A stretch of 64,000 nucleotides of DNA from Cellulomonas sp. Root485 (GTDB lineage Bacteria > Actinomycetota > Actinomycetes > Actinomycetales > Cellulomonadaceae), in NCBI RefSeq assembly GCF_001426705.1, contig NZ_LMFC01000001.1, forward strand, positions 423,789-487,788. Reading direction: 5' to 3'. Below, piece after piece: positions 18,929 to 30,876 of this stretch; the stretch's first letter is position 1; every line of letters starts with the position of its first letter. The notes below the pieces were generated by a model. The model made no database searches and was not told the origin of the DNA. It was given only the letters and a program-made list of their open reading frames with translations. The position numbers and the translations under genes are program-made.

Positions 18929-19402
18929 ATGCGGCTGCGCGTCGCGGCCTACGCCGTGGTCGTCGAGGACGGGCGTGTGCTGCTCCCGCACTGGCCGGAC
19001 GACGTCGTCGGAGGATGGACCCTGCCCGGCGGCGGGATCGAGCCGGGCGAGGACCCCGCCGACGCCGCCGTGCGCGAGGTGCTGGAGGAGACCGGCTACC
19101 ACGTGGAGCTCGACGGGCTGCTGGGGATCGACTCGGTCGTGGTCCCGGCGGGCGAGCTGGTCGACCCGTCGCTGGGTGCGTTCCAGTGGCTCCGCATCCT
19201 GTACCGCGCGCACGTGGTCGGAGGCGGGCTGCGCGACGAGGCCGACGGCAGCACGGACGCCGTGGCCTGGTTCGACCTCGCAGAGGTGCCGAACCTGCGG
19301 CGGGTGTCGCTGGTGGACGTGGGTCTGCGGCTCGCGGGAACGGACGCCATCGAGCTCGACCCGCCGCGCGTCGCCTGGGGTGTGCGCCCCGTCGACTTCT
19401 GA
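18929..19402 (+). CDS. NUDIX hydrolase, tandem copy 1
   Basis: 157 residues, ATG 3 bases after the response-regulator stop. The NUDIX box is complete: GGIEPGEDPADAAVREVLEE followed by TGY, giving Mg-binding Glu residues. These enzymes hydrolyse a nucleoside diphosphate linked to another group (for example 8-oxo-dGTP, ADP-ribose or NADH); the substrate cannot be predicted. The product of the next gene is clearly a duplicate (shared VAAYAV, RVLLPHW, ETGYHV, LLGIDS, RAHVVGG, EADGSTD, AWFDLA), about 60% identical by eye. Confidence 0.9.
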   Translation: MRLRVAAYAVVVEDGRVLLPHWPDDVVGGWTLPGGGIEPGEDPADAAVREVLEETGYHVELDGLLGIDSVVVPAGELVDPSLGAFQWLRILYRAHVVGGGLRDEADGSTDAVAWFDLAEVPNLRRVSLVDVGLRLAGTDAIELDPPRVAWGVRPVDF

Positions 19403-19438
19403 GCGTCGCCCGACGAGTCGGCGCGTCGGCGGGACCTC

Positions 19439-19451
19439 TAGGCTCCTGCGG
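19439..19451 (+). promoter_or_regulatory. Leaderless-type -10 box (TAGGCT)
   Basis: TAGGCT lies 7 bases before the GTG at 19452, so the second NUDIX gene has its own promoter despite being next to its duplicate. Confidence 0.45.
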
Positions 19452-19864
19452 GTGAAACAACGCGTCGCCGCCTACGCCGTGATCGTCGAGTCGGGGCGGG
19501 TCCTGCTCCCGCACTGGGTCGAGGGCGGACGGTCGGGGTGGACCCTGCCCGGTGGCGGCATCGACCCCGGCGAGCACCCTGCCGACGCCGCGGTGCGGGA
19601 GGTCTTCGAGGAGACCGGCTACCACGTGGTGCTCGACGAGCTGCTCGGCATCGACTCGATCGTCATGCTGGCCGCCTCCCGCCTGGACCCTGCCGACGGC
19701 GACCTGCACGGCGTGCGGATCGTCTGGCGCGCGCACGTCGTCGGTGGTGAGCTGCGCAACGAGGCGGACGGCAGCACCGACACCGCGGCGTGGTTCGACC
19801 TGGCCGACGTGGCGGCGCTCGACCGGGTCGAGCTGGTCGACATCGCCCTGCGGATGGCGGGGTA

Positions 19865-19868
<4 letters not shown>
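19452..19868 (+). CDS. NUDIX hydrolase, tandem copy 2
   Basis: 138 residues, GTG start chosen because it fits the -10 box and matches the start of its neighbour (MKQRVAAYAV against MRLRVAAYAV). The NUDIX box is intact (GGIDPGEHPADAAVREVFEE, TGY). Compared with the first copy it lacks the last ~20 residues. Same broad role in clearing or recycling nucleotide derivatives; substrate unknown. The stop TAG lies in CTAG, whose other strand is the stop of the esterase remnant described next. Confidence 0.9.
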
Positions 19869-23623
<3,755 letters not shown>

Positions 23624-23668
23624 CGAGCCCTCCTGCATCGGCGGATCGTGTGTACTGTGTGGCTGCAA

Positions 23669-23688
23669 CATACCGCGCGGTCGGTATG
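23669..23688. promoter_or_regulatory. TetR-type operator, copy 1 (divergent)
   Basis: On the minus strand it reads CATACCGACCGCGCGGTATG, nearly identical to the site at 29765 and related to 38438 and 41565. It lies between the divergent esterase and alcohol dehydrogenase genes and could control both. Confidence 0.75.
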
Positions 23689-23761
23689 CGTTGAAAGGCT
23701 TGGCGCTCCTGGCCTTTCGTCGACAACCCCGCAGACAACGACGTCGACCCGGGAGGTCCTG

Positions 23762-24874
23762 GTGCAGATCGTGGGTGCCGTGCTCGAACGCTCCGGCGCG
23801 CCCGCACCGTTCGCGCAGTCGAAGCCGTTCACCGTCGGCCCTCTGGAGCTCGATGGCCCCGGCCCCGGCGAGGTGCTGGTCCGGATCGAGGCCGCCGGGG
23901 TGTGCCACTCCGACCTGTCCGTGGTCGACGGCAACCGCGTCCGGCCCACGCCCATGCTGCTGGGGCACGAGGCGGCGGGGATCGTGGAGGAGCTCGGCCA
24001 CGGCGTCGACGACCTTGCGGAAGGCGACCGCGTCGTCATGACCTTCCTGCCCCGCTGCGGCGACTGCCCGGAGTGCGCGACCGACGGGCGGCTGCCGTGC
24101 CGGGTGGGCAGCGCCGCGAACGGCCTCGGCCTGCTCGTCGGCGACCATCGCCGGCTCTCGCGGGACGGCGAGCCCGTCCACCACCACCTCGGCGTGTCCG
24201 CGTTCGCCAGCCACGCGGTGGTGAGCCGCACCTCCGTCGTCCGGGTGGACCCCGACGTTCCCCCGGAGGTCGCGGCGCTGCTCGGCTGCGCGGTGCTCAC
24301 CGGGGGCGGCGCGGTGGTCAACGCCGGCCGTCCGCGGGAGGGTGACACGGTGATGGTCGTCGGGCTCGGGGGTGTGGGCATGGCCGCGCTGCTGGTCGCC
24401 GTCGCGCTCGGGTTCGAGGTCATCGGGGTCGACGCGCTCGCGGACAAGCTCGACGCCGCGAGAGCCAACGGGGCGGCGGCGACCTATGCGCCCTCCGAGC
24501 TGACGGGCGTGCGCGCCCCGGTCGTCATCGAGGCCGCCGGCAACGCCCGCGCGTTCGAGACCGCGCTCGCGGCGACCGCGCCGGGTGGGACCACCGTGAC
24601 CGTCGGCCTGCCGGCACCCGACGCCCGCGCGTCCGTGAGCCCGCTGACCCTGACCGCCGAGGCGCGGACCGTCGTCGGCAGCTACCTGGGCTCGGCCGTG
24701 CCCGCGCGCGACATCCCGCTCTACGTCGACCTGTGGCGCTCCGGGCGGCTGCCGCTCGAACGCCTGGTCTCCTCGCGCATCACCCTGCACGATCTCGACG
24801 TCGCCATGGACCGCCTCGCGGCCGGTGGCGAGCTCCGCCAGCTGATCGTTCTCGACGAAAGGACTCACCTGTGA
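23762..24874 (+). CDS. Zinc-dependent alcohol dehydrogenase
   Basis: 370 residues, GTG about 5 bases after GGGAGGTCC. Medium-chain dehydrogenase: catalytic-zinc Cys and downstream GHE motif in GVCHSD and LLGHEAAG, structural-zinc cluster CGDCPEC...C, and NAD-binding GLGGVGMA. It oxidises an alcohol to the aldehyde (or the reverse) with NAD(H). It is the first gene of a three-gene operon with the SDR and MaoC hydratase (4-base overlaps) and sits under the TetR operator at 23669, so it likely acts early in the island's pathway. The exact alcohol is not predictable. Confidence 0.9.
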   Translation: MQIVGAVLERSGAPAPFAQSKPFTVGPLELDGPGPGEVLVRIEAAGVCHSDLSVVDGNRVRPTPMLLGHEAAGIVEELGHGVDDLAEGDRVVMTFLPRCGDCPECATDGRLPCRVGSAANGLGLLVGDHRRLSRDGEPVHHHLGVSAFASHAVVSRTSVVRVDPDVPPEVAALLGCAVLTGGGAVVNAGRPREGDTVMVVGLGGVGMAALLVAVALGFEVIGVDALADKLDAARANGAAATYAPSELTGVRAPVVIEAAGNARAFETALAATAPGGTTVTVGLPAPDARASVSPLTLTAEARTVVGSYLGSAVPARDIPLYVDLWRSGRLPLERLVSSRITLHDLDVAMDRLAAGGELRQLIVLDERTHL

Positions 24875-25620
24875 CCAGAACTGCCCTCGTGACCGGAGCC
24901 GCCCGTGGCATCGGCGCCGCGACCGCCCTCCGGCTGGCCGCCGACGGCCTCCAGGTCGCCGTCCTCGACCTGCGGGAGGAGGACTGCGCGGACACGGTCG
25001 ACGCCATCCGTGCGGCCGGGGGTTCCGCCGTCGGCATCGGTGCCGACGTCGGCGACACCGACGCCGCCGCCGCGGCTGTCGCGCGCGTCGTCGACGAGCT
25101 CGGAGCGCCGACCGTCCTGGTGAACAACGCCGGGATCCTGCGCGACAACCTGCTGTTCAAGATGACCGAGAACGACTGGGACTCGGTGATGTCCGTGCAC
25201 CTGCGCGGGGCGTTCCTCATGAGCCGCGCCGTGCAGAAGCACCAGGTCGAGGCGGGCTGGGGGCGGATCGTCAACCTGTCGAGCACGTCGGCGCTGGGCA
25301 ACCGCGGGCAGGCCAACTACGCGACCGCCAAAGCCGGCATCCAGGGGTTCACCAAGACGCTCGCGTTCGAGCTGGGCCGGTACGGGATCACGACGAACGC
25401 CGTGGCGCCCGGGTTCATCGGGACGGACATGATCCGCCAGACCGCCGAGCGCATGCACATCACCTATGAGCAGTTCATCGAAGCCGCCGCCAAGGAGATC
25501 CCGGTCGGGCGCATCGGGGTGCCGGAGGACATCGCGAACGCCGTGTCGTTCTTCTGCTCCGAGGCCTCCGGCTTCGTCAACGGGCAGGTCCTCTACGTGG
25601 CTGGCGGGCCGAAGGCATGA
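24871..25620 (+). CDS. SDR-family 3-hydroxyacyl-CoA dehydrogenase/3-oxoacyl reductase (FabG-like)
   Basis: 249 residues; GTG overlaps the previous stop. Classical short-chain dehydrogenase: cofactor motif TGAARGIG, NNAG at the strand-4 position, catalytic Ser in NLSSTSALG, YxxxK in YATAKAG, and a FabG-like tail with VPEDIANAVSFFCS and VNGQVLYVAGG. Asp after strand 2 (VLDLRE) suggests NAD(H) preference. In this context it probably oxidises a 3-hydroxyacyl-CoA made by the MaoC hydratase encoded directly downstream. Confidence 0.88.
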   Translation: MTRTALVTGAARGIGAATALRLAADGLQVAVLDLREEDCADTVDAIRAAGGSAVGIGADVGDTDAAAAAVARVVDELGAPTVLVNNAGILRDNLLFKMTENDWDSVMSVHLRGAFLMSRAVQKHQVEAGWGRIVNLSSTSALGNRGQANYATAKAGIQGFTKTLAFELGRYGITTNAVAPGFIGTDMIRQTAERMHITYEQFIEAAAKEIPVGRIGVPEDIANAVSFFCSEASGFVNGQVLYVAGGPKA

Positions 25621-26072
25621 TCGTCGTCGCGACGCCGGGTGGGCTCGTCGACGTGATCGGGCAGTCCGTCACCGCCGACGGGTGGTTCGCCATCGACCAG
25701 GCGCGCATCGACGCGTTCGCCGACACCACCGACGACCACCAGTGGATCCACGTCGACCCGGAGAGGGCGGCGCAGGGCCCGTTCGGCGCGACGGTCGCCC
25801 ACGGGTACCTCACGCTCTCCCTGATCCCGTCGCTGACCGACGGACTGGTCGAGGTCGGCGGGACGGGCCTCGTCGTCAACTACGGCCTCGACAAGGTCCG
25901 CTTCCTGCAGCCCGTGACGGCGGGCTCGCGCATCCGGGCGTCGACGACGGTGACGTCCGCCGAGCCGACGCCGCAGGGTGTCCGCGCGACCTTCACGATC
26001 ACGATCGAGATCGAGGGCGCCACGAAGCCTGCGCTGATCGCGGAGACGGTCGTCCTCTACTTCGCCGCCTGA
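25617..26072 (+). CDS. MaoC-like enoyl-CoA hydratase
   Basis: 151 residues, ATG overlapping the SDR stop. Hot-dog fold with the hydratase-2 motif: FADTTDDHQWIHVDPERA contains the catalytic Asp and His, followed by PFGATVAHGYLTLSL. Such enzymes add water to trans-2-enoyl-CoA to give (R)-3-hydroxyacyl-CoA, matched by the FabG-like SDR upstream. Length is typical for single-domain bacterial members. It ends the operon, followed by a double hairpin terminator. Confidence 0.9.
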   Translation: MIVVATPGGLVDVIGQSVTADGWFAIDQARIDAFADTTDDHQWIHVDPERAAQGPFGATVAHGYLTLSLIPSLTDGLVEVGGTGLVVNYGLDKVRFLQPVTAGSRIRASTTVTSAEPTPQGVRATFTITIEIEGATKPALIAETVVLYFAA

Positions 26073-26075
26073 CCA

Positions 26076-26123
26076 CAACGTCCGAGGAAGTGCGCGCCCC
26101 AGCAGCCACTTCCTCGGACGTTG
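26076..26123. terminator. Hairpin terminator 1 of a tandem pair
   Basis: 17-bp perfect stem (26076-26092 with 26107-26123), 14-base loop, between convergent genes ending at 26072 and 26196. Confidence 0.75.
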
Positions 26124-26138
26124 CGTTGCGTTGCACGA

Positions 26139-26186
26139 CAACGTCCGAGGAAGTGAGCGCTGGAGCAGCCACTTCCTCGGACGTTG
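26139..26186. terminator. Hairpin terminator 2, same stem sequence
   Basis: Stem 26139-26155 with 26170-26186, identical in sequence to hairpin 1; loops differ slightly. It probably stops transcription coming from the thiolase side. Confidence 0.75.
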
Positions 26187-26195
26187 CGGGTTCTT

Positions 26196-27419
26196 CTACG
26201 AGACGCGCTCGACGACCATCGCCATGCCCTGGCCGCCGCCGACGCACATGGTCTCCAGGCCGAACGTCTTGTCGCGGTCCGCGAGGCCGTGCAGGAGTGT
26301 CGTCGTCAGGCGGGCGCCGGTGCTGCCGAAGGGGTGGCCGACCGCGATCGCCCCGCCGTTGACATTGAGCCTCTCGTGGTCGATGCCGAGCGCCCGCGCC
26401 GACGGCAGCACCTGCGCGGCGAACGCCTCGTTGAGCTCGACCAGGTCGATGTCGTCGATGGTCAGGCCGGCGCGGGCCAGGGCCATGCGCGACGCGTCGA
26501 CCGGACCGAGGCCCATGATCTCCGGCGACAGGCCGCTGACGCCGGTCGACACGATGCGGGCGAGCGGGGTCAGCCCCAGCTCGTCGACGATCCGGTCGCT
26601 GACCACGACGATCGCCGCGGCGCCGTCGTTGAGCGGGCAGCAGTTGCCGGCCGTGACCGTGCCGTCGGGACGGAAGACGGGGTTCAACGAACCCAGCGAC
26701 TCGACGGTGACACCCGCACGCGGGCCGTCGTCGGCCGACACGACCGTGCCGTCGGCCAGCGTCACCGGCGTGATCTCGTCGGCCCAGAAGCCGTTGGCCA
26801 GCGCCTTCTCGGCCCGGTTCTGGCTGAGCGCCGCGAACTCGTCCTGCTCGGCGCGCGTGGTGCCGGTGAGCGCCGCGACGTTCTCCGCCGTCTGCCCCAT
26901 CGCGATGTAGGCGTCGGGGAGCAGGCCGCTCTCGCGCGGGTCGACCCACGCCTCGGACGTCGCGGCGCGCGCGGCGGTCCGGGCGACGGCGTCGCCGAAG
27001 AGCGGGTTCTCGAGCGACGCCCCCGGGATGTAGTCCGAGGAACCGATCACGGACCGGCTGACGCACTCGACCCCTGCGGAGACGAAGACGTCGCCCTCGC
27101 CGGCCTTGATCGCGTGGAATGCCATCCGGGTGGTCTGCAGCGACGACGAGCAGTACCGGTTGACGGTCGTGCCGGGCACCCCGTCGAGCCCCAGGAGCAC
27201 CGCGACGATCCGGGCCATGTTCATGCCCTGCTCGCCGCCGGGCATGCCGCAGCCGAGCAGCAGGTCCTCGACGCGGCCCGGGTCGAGCTCGGGCACCTGG
27301 GCGAGCGCGGCGCGGACCATGGTGGCGGCGAGGTCGTCGGGCCGCACGGAGGCGAGCGAGCCCTTGAACGCGCGGCCGATGGGGGAGCGGGCCGTCGCGA
27401 CGATGTACGCCTCGGCCAT
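26196..27419 (-). CDS. Acetyl-CoA acyltransferase (thiolase)
   Basis: 407 residues, ATG overlapping the stop of the acyl-CoA dehydrogenase upstream. Thiolase family: nucleophile Cys in NRYCSSSLQ, NEAFAAQVL, the GGAIAVGHPFGSTGAR motif with catalytic His, and the second Cys in MCVGGGQGMAMV. Cleaves 3-oxoacyl-CoA with CoA to acetyl-CoA and a shortened acyl-CoA. It ends a two-gene operon with the dehydrogenase and is the likely last step of the island's beta-oxidation route. Confidence 0.93.
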   Translation of the reverse strand: MAEAYIVATARSPIGRAFKGSLASVRPDDLAATMVRAALAQVPELDPGRVEDLLLGCGMPGGEQGMNMARIVAVLLGLDGVPGTTVNRYCSSSLQTTRMAFHAIKAGEGDVFVSAGVECVSRSVIGSSDYIPGASLENPLFGDAVARTAARAATSEAWVDPRESGLLPDAYIAMGQTAENVAALTGTTRAEQDEFAALSQNRAEKALANGFWADEITPVTLADGTVVSADDGPRAGVTVESLGSLNPVFRPDGTVTAGNCCPLNDGAAAIVVVSDRIVDELGLTPLARIVSTGVSGLSPEIMGLGPVDASRMALARAGLTIDDIDLVELNEAFAAQVLPSARALGIDHERLNVNGGAIAVGHPFGSTGARLTTTLLHGLADRDKTFGLETMCVGGGQGMAMVVERVS

Positions 27420-28612
27420 CAGACGAACGCCGCGATGCCGGTGATGGCACGCCCCACGATGAGGTTGTTCATGTCGTGGGTCCCTTCGAAGGAGAACACC
27501 GCCTCGGCGTCGGCCATGTAGCGCGCGACGCCGTGGTCGAGCTGGATGCCGTTGCCGCCGAGCGTCTCGCGGCAGAGGGCCACCGTCTCGCGCATGAGCG
27601 AGGTCGTGTAGGCCTTGGCCAGCGCGGAGTGCTGGTCGCCCTGCCGGTCCTCGTCCTGGAGCTGGGACACGCGGACGCACATCGCGATGCCGGCCGTGAT
27701 GTTGCCCAGGCAGCGGGCGAGCCGGTCCTGCACCAGCTGGAACGACGCGATCGGCTTGCCGAACTGCTCGCGTGCGAGCGCGTACTTCACCGTGGCCTCG
27801 TAGGCGCCGACCGCGACGCCGACCGCCTGCCAGGCGACCTCCGCCCGGGTCAGCCGCAGCACGATCGCGACGTCCTTGAACGAGTGGATGTTCGGCAGCC
27901 GGTCCGCCTCCGAGACCTCGACGCCGTCGAGCAGGATGTCGGCGTTCTGCACGCTGCGCAGCGCCTGCTTGCGCTCGATCTTGGTCGCGGTGAAGCCGGG
28001 GGTCCCGCGGCGGACGAGGAAGCCCTTGACCTGGTCGTCGGCGGTGTCGCGGGCCCAGATGACCACGACGTCCGCGAACGTCGCGTTGCCGATCCAGCGC
28101 TTGGCGCCGTTGAGCACCCACGTGTCGCCGGTCCGGTGCGCCGTGGTGCGCAGGCCGCGCGCGGTGTCCGACCCGGACAGCGGCTCGGTGAGGCCGAAGC
28201 CACCGATGACCTCGCCGGTGGCCATGGGCGGGAGCCACTCGGCGCGCTGCTCGGGGGAGCCGCCGACGCCGATCGCGCCCATCGTCAGCCCGTTCTGCAC
28301 GCCGATGAAGGTCGCGAAGCCGGGGTCGACGCGGGCGAGCTCGAGCGCGACCCACCCGCGGTAGAGCGCGGTGGTCTCGAAGCGCTTGGTCTCGGGCCAC
28401 ACCGGCCCCAGCATGCCGAGCCGGCCGACCTCGGGGATGAGGTGCACCGGGAACTCGGCGCGGTCCCAGTAGTCGTCGGCGATCGGGCGCAGGTCGCGCT
28501 CCAGGAACTCCCGGATCTCCATGACGTGGGCGTTCTCGTCCGGGGTGAGGAGGTCCTGGAACGAGTAGAAGTCACTCGTCAGGAGGGCATGGGTCAGGTC
28601 TGTCTGGGTCAT
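27419..28612 (-). CDS. Acyl-CoA dehydrogenase, glutaryl-CoA dehydrogenase-like
   Basis: 397 residues from the ATG at 28612. FAD-dependent acyl-CoA dehydrogenase: GGFGLTEPLSGSD and WVLNGAKRWIGNATFAD in the FAD/substrate part, FGKPIASFQLVQDRLA, CRETLGGNGIQ and the C-terminal FEGTHDMNNLIVGRAITG with the catalytic Glu. The EGTHD...LIVGRAITGI ending is characteristic of the glutaryl-CoA dehydrogenase branch, although the glutarate-binding Arg cannot be confirmed here. Introduces the 2,3 double bond in an acyl-CoA. It is divergent from the QsdR-like regulator and probably controlled by the palindrome at 28658. Confidence 0.9.
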   Translation of the reverse strand: MTQTDLTHALLTSDFYSFQDLLTPDENAHVMEIREFLERDLRPIADDYWDRAEFPVHLIPEVGRLGMLGPVWPETKRFETTALYRGWVALELARVDPGFATFIGVQNGLTMGAIGVGGSPEQRAEWLPPMATGEVIGGFGLTEPLSGSDTARGLRTTAHRTGDTWVLNGAKRWIGNATFADVVVIWARDTADDQVKGFLVRRGTPGFTATKIERKQALRSVQNADILLDGVEVSEADRLPNIHSFKDVAIVLRLTRAEVAWQAVGVAVGAYEATVKYALAREQFGKPIASFQLVQDRLARCLGNITAGIAMCVRVSQLQDEDRQGDQHSALAKAYTTSLMRETVALCRETLGGNGIQLDHGVARYMADAEAVFSFEGTHDMNNLIVGRAITGIAAFV

Positions 28613-28657
28613 TCCGAGAGCTCCGCTCGTTGATCCGCACTGATCACCTCTCGAGTG

Positions 28658-28681
28658 TGCATCATTTTCCAAGATGTTGCA
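28658..28681. promoter_or_regulatory. Divergent operator palindrome
   Basis: A 24-bp imperfect palindrome with TGCATCAT and ATGTTGCA ends, in the 101-bp space between the divergent dehydrogenase and TetR-type regulator genes. Unlike the CATACCG sites, so it is probably the site of the adjacent regulator. Confidence 0.5.
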
Positions 28682-28701
28682 TAGCCCCCGGCGAAGAGGA
28701 G

Positions 28702-28713
28702 TAGGTTGCCGCC
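28702..28713 (+). promoter_or_regulatory. -10 box (TAGGTT) close to start
   Basis: TAGGTT lies 6 bases before the ATG at 28714; a GAAGAGGAG run just upstream could alternatively be a ribosome site if transcription starts earlier. Confidence 0.4.
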
Positions 28714-29355
28714 ATGTCGAACCTTGGCGTGATCGGAGACGGGCTCGGCCGCATCGGCACCCGCGTCGCTCCCTCGTGGCTGTCCCAACGGCTGGAGGAC
28801 GGCGAGCACCCGGATGCGCTGCGGGCGTTCGTCGCAGCCCGCGCGACGTTCATCGAGGGTGCCCGCATCGACATGGGTCGCCTCGCGAGCAAGCTCGGCG
28901 TCGACCGGACGTCCCTGTTCCGCTGGGTGGGCAACCGCGACGCGCTGCTCTCCGAGGTCCTGTGGTCGCTCGCCGTCCCCACGCTCGAGCAGGCCGAGGC
29001 CGCGACGCGCGACACCGAGGGCGCCGCCCGCGTGGCCGGCGTGCTCACGCACTTCGCCGGCGACCTCATCACCGCCGACTACTTCCGGGGCTTCCTCCAG
29101 CGCGAGCCCGCGCGCGCCCTGCGGCTGCTGACCACCAAGGAGAGCGAGATCCAGCGCCGGTACGTCGCGGTCGTCGAGGCCCTCGTGCGCCAGGAGCTGG
29201 GTGAGGACCCGTTCGGGCGCGGGGTGACCGCGCACGACCTGGCCTACCTGCTCGTCCGCATCTCGGAGTCGTTCACGTACGCGGACCTGATCAACGGCGA
29301 CCGGCCCAGCGCGGACCGGGCGCGCGCGGCCTTCGAGCTGGTGCTGCGGCCGTGA
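28714..29355 (+). CDS. TetR-family regulator, QsdR-like
   Basis: 213 residues. The helix-turn-helix is at about residues 45-75 (DMGRLASKLGVDRTSLFRWV, then GNRDALLSEVLW), preceded by a ~30-residue extension; the RWVG..D.LL.EVLW pattern is that of the QsdR group. In Rhodococcus QsdR represses a gamma-lactone/acyl-homoserine-lactone degradation operon (known for the family). Here it likely represses the divergent dehydrogenase-thiolase operon and its own operon with the thioesterase, whose GTG overlaps its stop. The family assignment is by pattern only. Confidence 0.75.
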   Translation: MSNLGVIGDGLGRIGTRVAPSWLSQRLEDGEHPDALRAFVAARATFIEGARIDMGRLASKLGVDRTSLFRWVGNRDALLSEVLWSLAVPTLEQAEAATRDTEGAARVAGVLTHFAGDLITADYFRGFLQREPARALRLLTTKESEIQRRYVAVVEALVRQELGEDPFGRGVTAHDLAYLLVRISESFTYADLINGDRPSADRARAAFELVLRP

Positions 29356-29756
29356 CGTATCCCCACCGTGCAGCCTTTCCCACCCGCTGGAACGACAACG
29401 ACGTCTACGGCCACCTCAACAACACCGTCTACTACGAGGCGATGGACACGACGATCAACGTCTGGCTCATGACCTCGGCCGGCCTCGACCCGACCGGTGG
29501 GGGCCCGATCGGCGTCTGCGTGTCCTCGTCGTGCGAGTTCACGGCCTCCGCCGCGTTCCCCGAGCCGCTCGAGGTGGGCCTGCGGGCCGGCCGCGTGGGG
29601 ACGTCGAGCGTGACGTGGGAGCTCGGCATCCTGCGCGCGGGGGAGCTGCTGGCCGAGGGTCGGTTCGTGCACGTCTTCGTCGACCACGTGACGCGCCGTC
29701 CGGTGCCGATCCCCGACGGGATCCGTGCCGCGATCGAGCGCGACCTGATCGTCTGA
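29352..29756 (+). CDS. Acyl-CoA thioesterase, 4HBT family
   Basis: 134 residues, GTG overlapping the regulator stop. Hot-dog fold of the 4-hydroxybenzoyl-CoA thioesterase/YbgC type: RWNDNDVYGHLNNTVYYEAMD holds the catalytic Asp and the H-x-N motif, and the strand SSSCEFTASAAFPEPLEVGL follows. It hydrolyses acyl-CoA to free acid and CoA, perhaps to release CoA from dead-end intermediates of the island's pathway. Encoded with the QsdR-like regulator rather than with the other enzymes. Confidence 0.85.
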   Translation: MTYPHRAAFPTRWNDNDVYGHLNNTVYYEAMDTTINVWLMTSAGLDPTGGGPIGVCVSSSCEFTASAAFPEPLEVGLRAGRVGTSSVTWELGILRAGELLAEGRFVHVFVDHVTRRPVPIPDGIRAAIERDLIV

Positions 29757-29764
29757 TCGGGTAG

Positions 29765-29784
29765 CATACCGACCGGGCGGTATG
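29765..29784. promoter_or_regulatory. TetR-type operator, copy 2
   Basis: CATACCGACCGGGCGGTATG, 30 bases before the ATG at 29815. Best match to the consensus of the four sites; expected to control the kinase-dehydrogenase-ligase operon. Confidence 0.8.
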
Positions 29785-29814
29785 ACGACGTGCCACCCGG
29801 AGAGGTGGTCGACG

Positions 29815-30876
29815 ATGACCCGACGCATGCCGGACCCACCCGGGCTCGACGTGGCGCAGCTGGAGGCGTACCTGCGCCGCGAGCACCCGGACGTGGTGGG
29901 CGACGGCACGTTGTCCGCGCGGGTCATCGCCGGCGGGCGCAGCAACCTCACCTACCGGGTCGACGGTGGCCCGCGGCCGCTCGTGGTCCGGCGGCCGCCG
30001 CTCGGGCACGTGCAGACGACCGCGCACGACATGGCCCGGGAGCACCGGGTGATCTCGGCACTGCAGGGGTCCCGCGTGCCGGTGCCGCCGGTGGTCGCCC
30101 TGGTGGACGACCCGTCGGCGGGCACGGGCGGCGTCTTCTACGTCATGGACCTCGTCGAGGGCACGGTGCTCGCCCACCCGTCGCAGAACACCGTCTACAC
30201 CGCCGACGAGCTGCGCACGGTCAGTCTCGAGCTCGCCACCCTGCTGGCCGAGCTCCACACGATCGAGCCCGACCGGGTCGGGCTCGCAGACCTCGGCCGG
30301 GCCGACGGGTACCTCGACCGCCAGCTGCGCCGGTGGCGGACGCAGCTCGACGGCTCGCGCTCGCGGCCGGTGCCGAGCCTGGACCACCTGCAGGAGCGGC
30401 TGGCCGAGCGCGTCCCGACCACCCGTCGGAGCAGCATCGTGCACGGGGACTACCGGCTGGACAACGTGCTGGTGGGAACGTCGTCCGGCAGCAGCCCGCG
30501 CATCACCGCGATCCTCGACTGGGAGATGGCGACGCTCGGCGACTCGGCGGTGGACCTGGGGATGCTCGGCCTCTACTGGCACATCCGCCGGATCGAGGGC
30601 GGCGGCAGCGTCGCGCCCAGCGCGGTCGACCCGGCCGCCGGCTACCCGGAGTTCGACGAGCTGGTCGACGCCTACAGCGCCCGCCTGGGCAGCAGCGTCC
30701 CGGAGCTCGGCTGGTACCGGGCGTTCGCCGCCTACAAGCTCGCGGTCATCCTTGAAGGCATCCACTTCCGGTTCCTCGGCGGCGACACGGTGGGGGAGGG
30801 CTTCGACCGGATCGGCGCCCTCGTCGCGCCGCTCGCCGACGAGGGACTCGCGCAGCTGGCGGGGGTGGTGCGCTGA
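29815..30876 (+). CDS. APH-fold phosphotransferase (ACAD10/11 kinase-domain or LvaA-like)
   Basis: 353 residues, ATG 9 bases after GGAGAGG. Aminoglycoside-phosphotransferase fold: GGRSNLTYRV (nucleotide loop), the catalytic loop SIVHGDYRLDNVLV with Asp212, and AILDWEMATLGD for metal binding. This subgroup is not a resistance enzyme; it matches the kinase half of vertebrate ACAD10/11 and Pseudomonas LvaA, which phosphorylate 4-hydroxyacyl-CoA. Its stop shares a base with the start of an ACAD11-like gene, reproducing as two genes the fused ACAD10/11 order. First gene of an operon under the CATACCG operator. Confidence 0.85.
   Translation: MTRRMPDPPGLDVAQLEAYLRREHPDVVGDGTLSARVIAGGRSNLTYRVDGGPRPLVVRRPPLGHVQTTAHDMAREHRVISALQGSRVPVPPVVALVDDPSAGTGGVFYVMDLVEGTVLAHPSQNTVYTADELRTVSLELATLLAELHTIEPDRVGLADLGRADGYLDRQLRRWRTQLDGSRSRPVPSLDHLQERLAERVPTTRRSSIVHGDYRLDNVLVGTSSGSSPRITAILDWEMATLGDSAVDLGMLGLYWHIRRIEGGGSVAPSAVDPAAGYPEFDELVDAYSARLGSSVPELGWYRAFAAYKLAVILEGIHFRFLGGDTVGEGFDRIGALVAPLADEGLAQLAGVVR

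Noticed and set aside
29815..30876. Aminoglycoside resistance gene
   Set aside because: The fold is shared, but sequence blocks and the coupled acyl-CoA dehydrogenase place it in the ACAD10/11-LvaA group.
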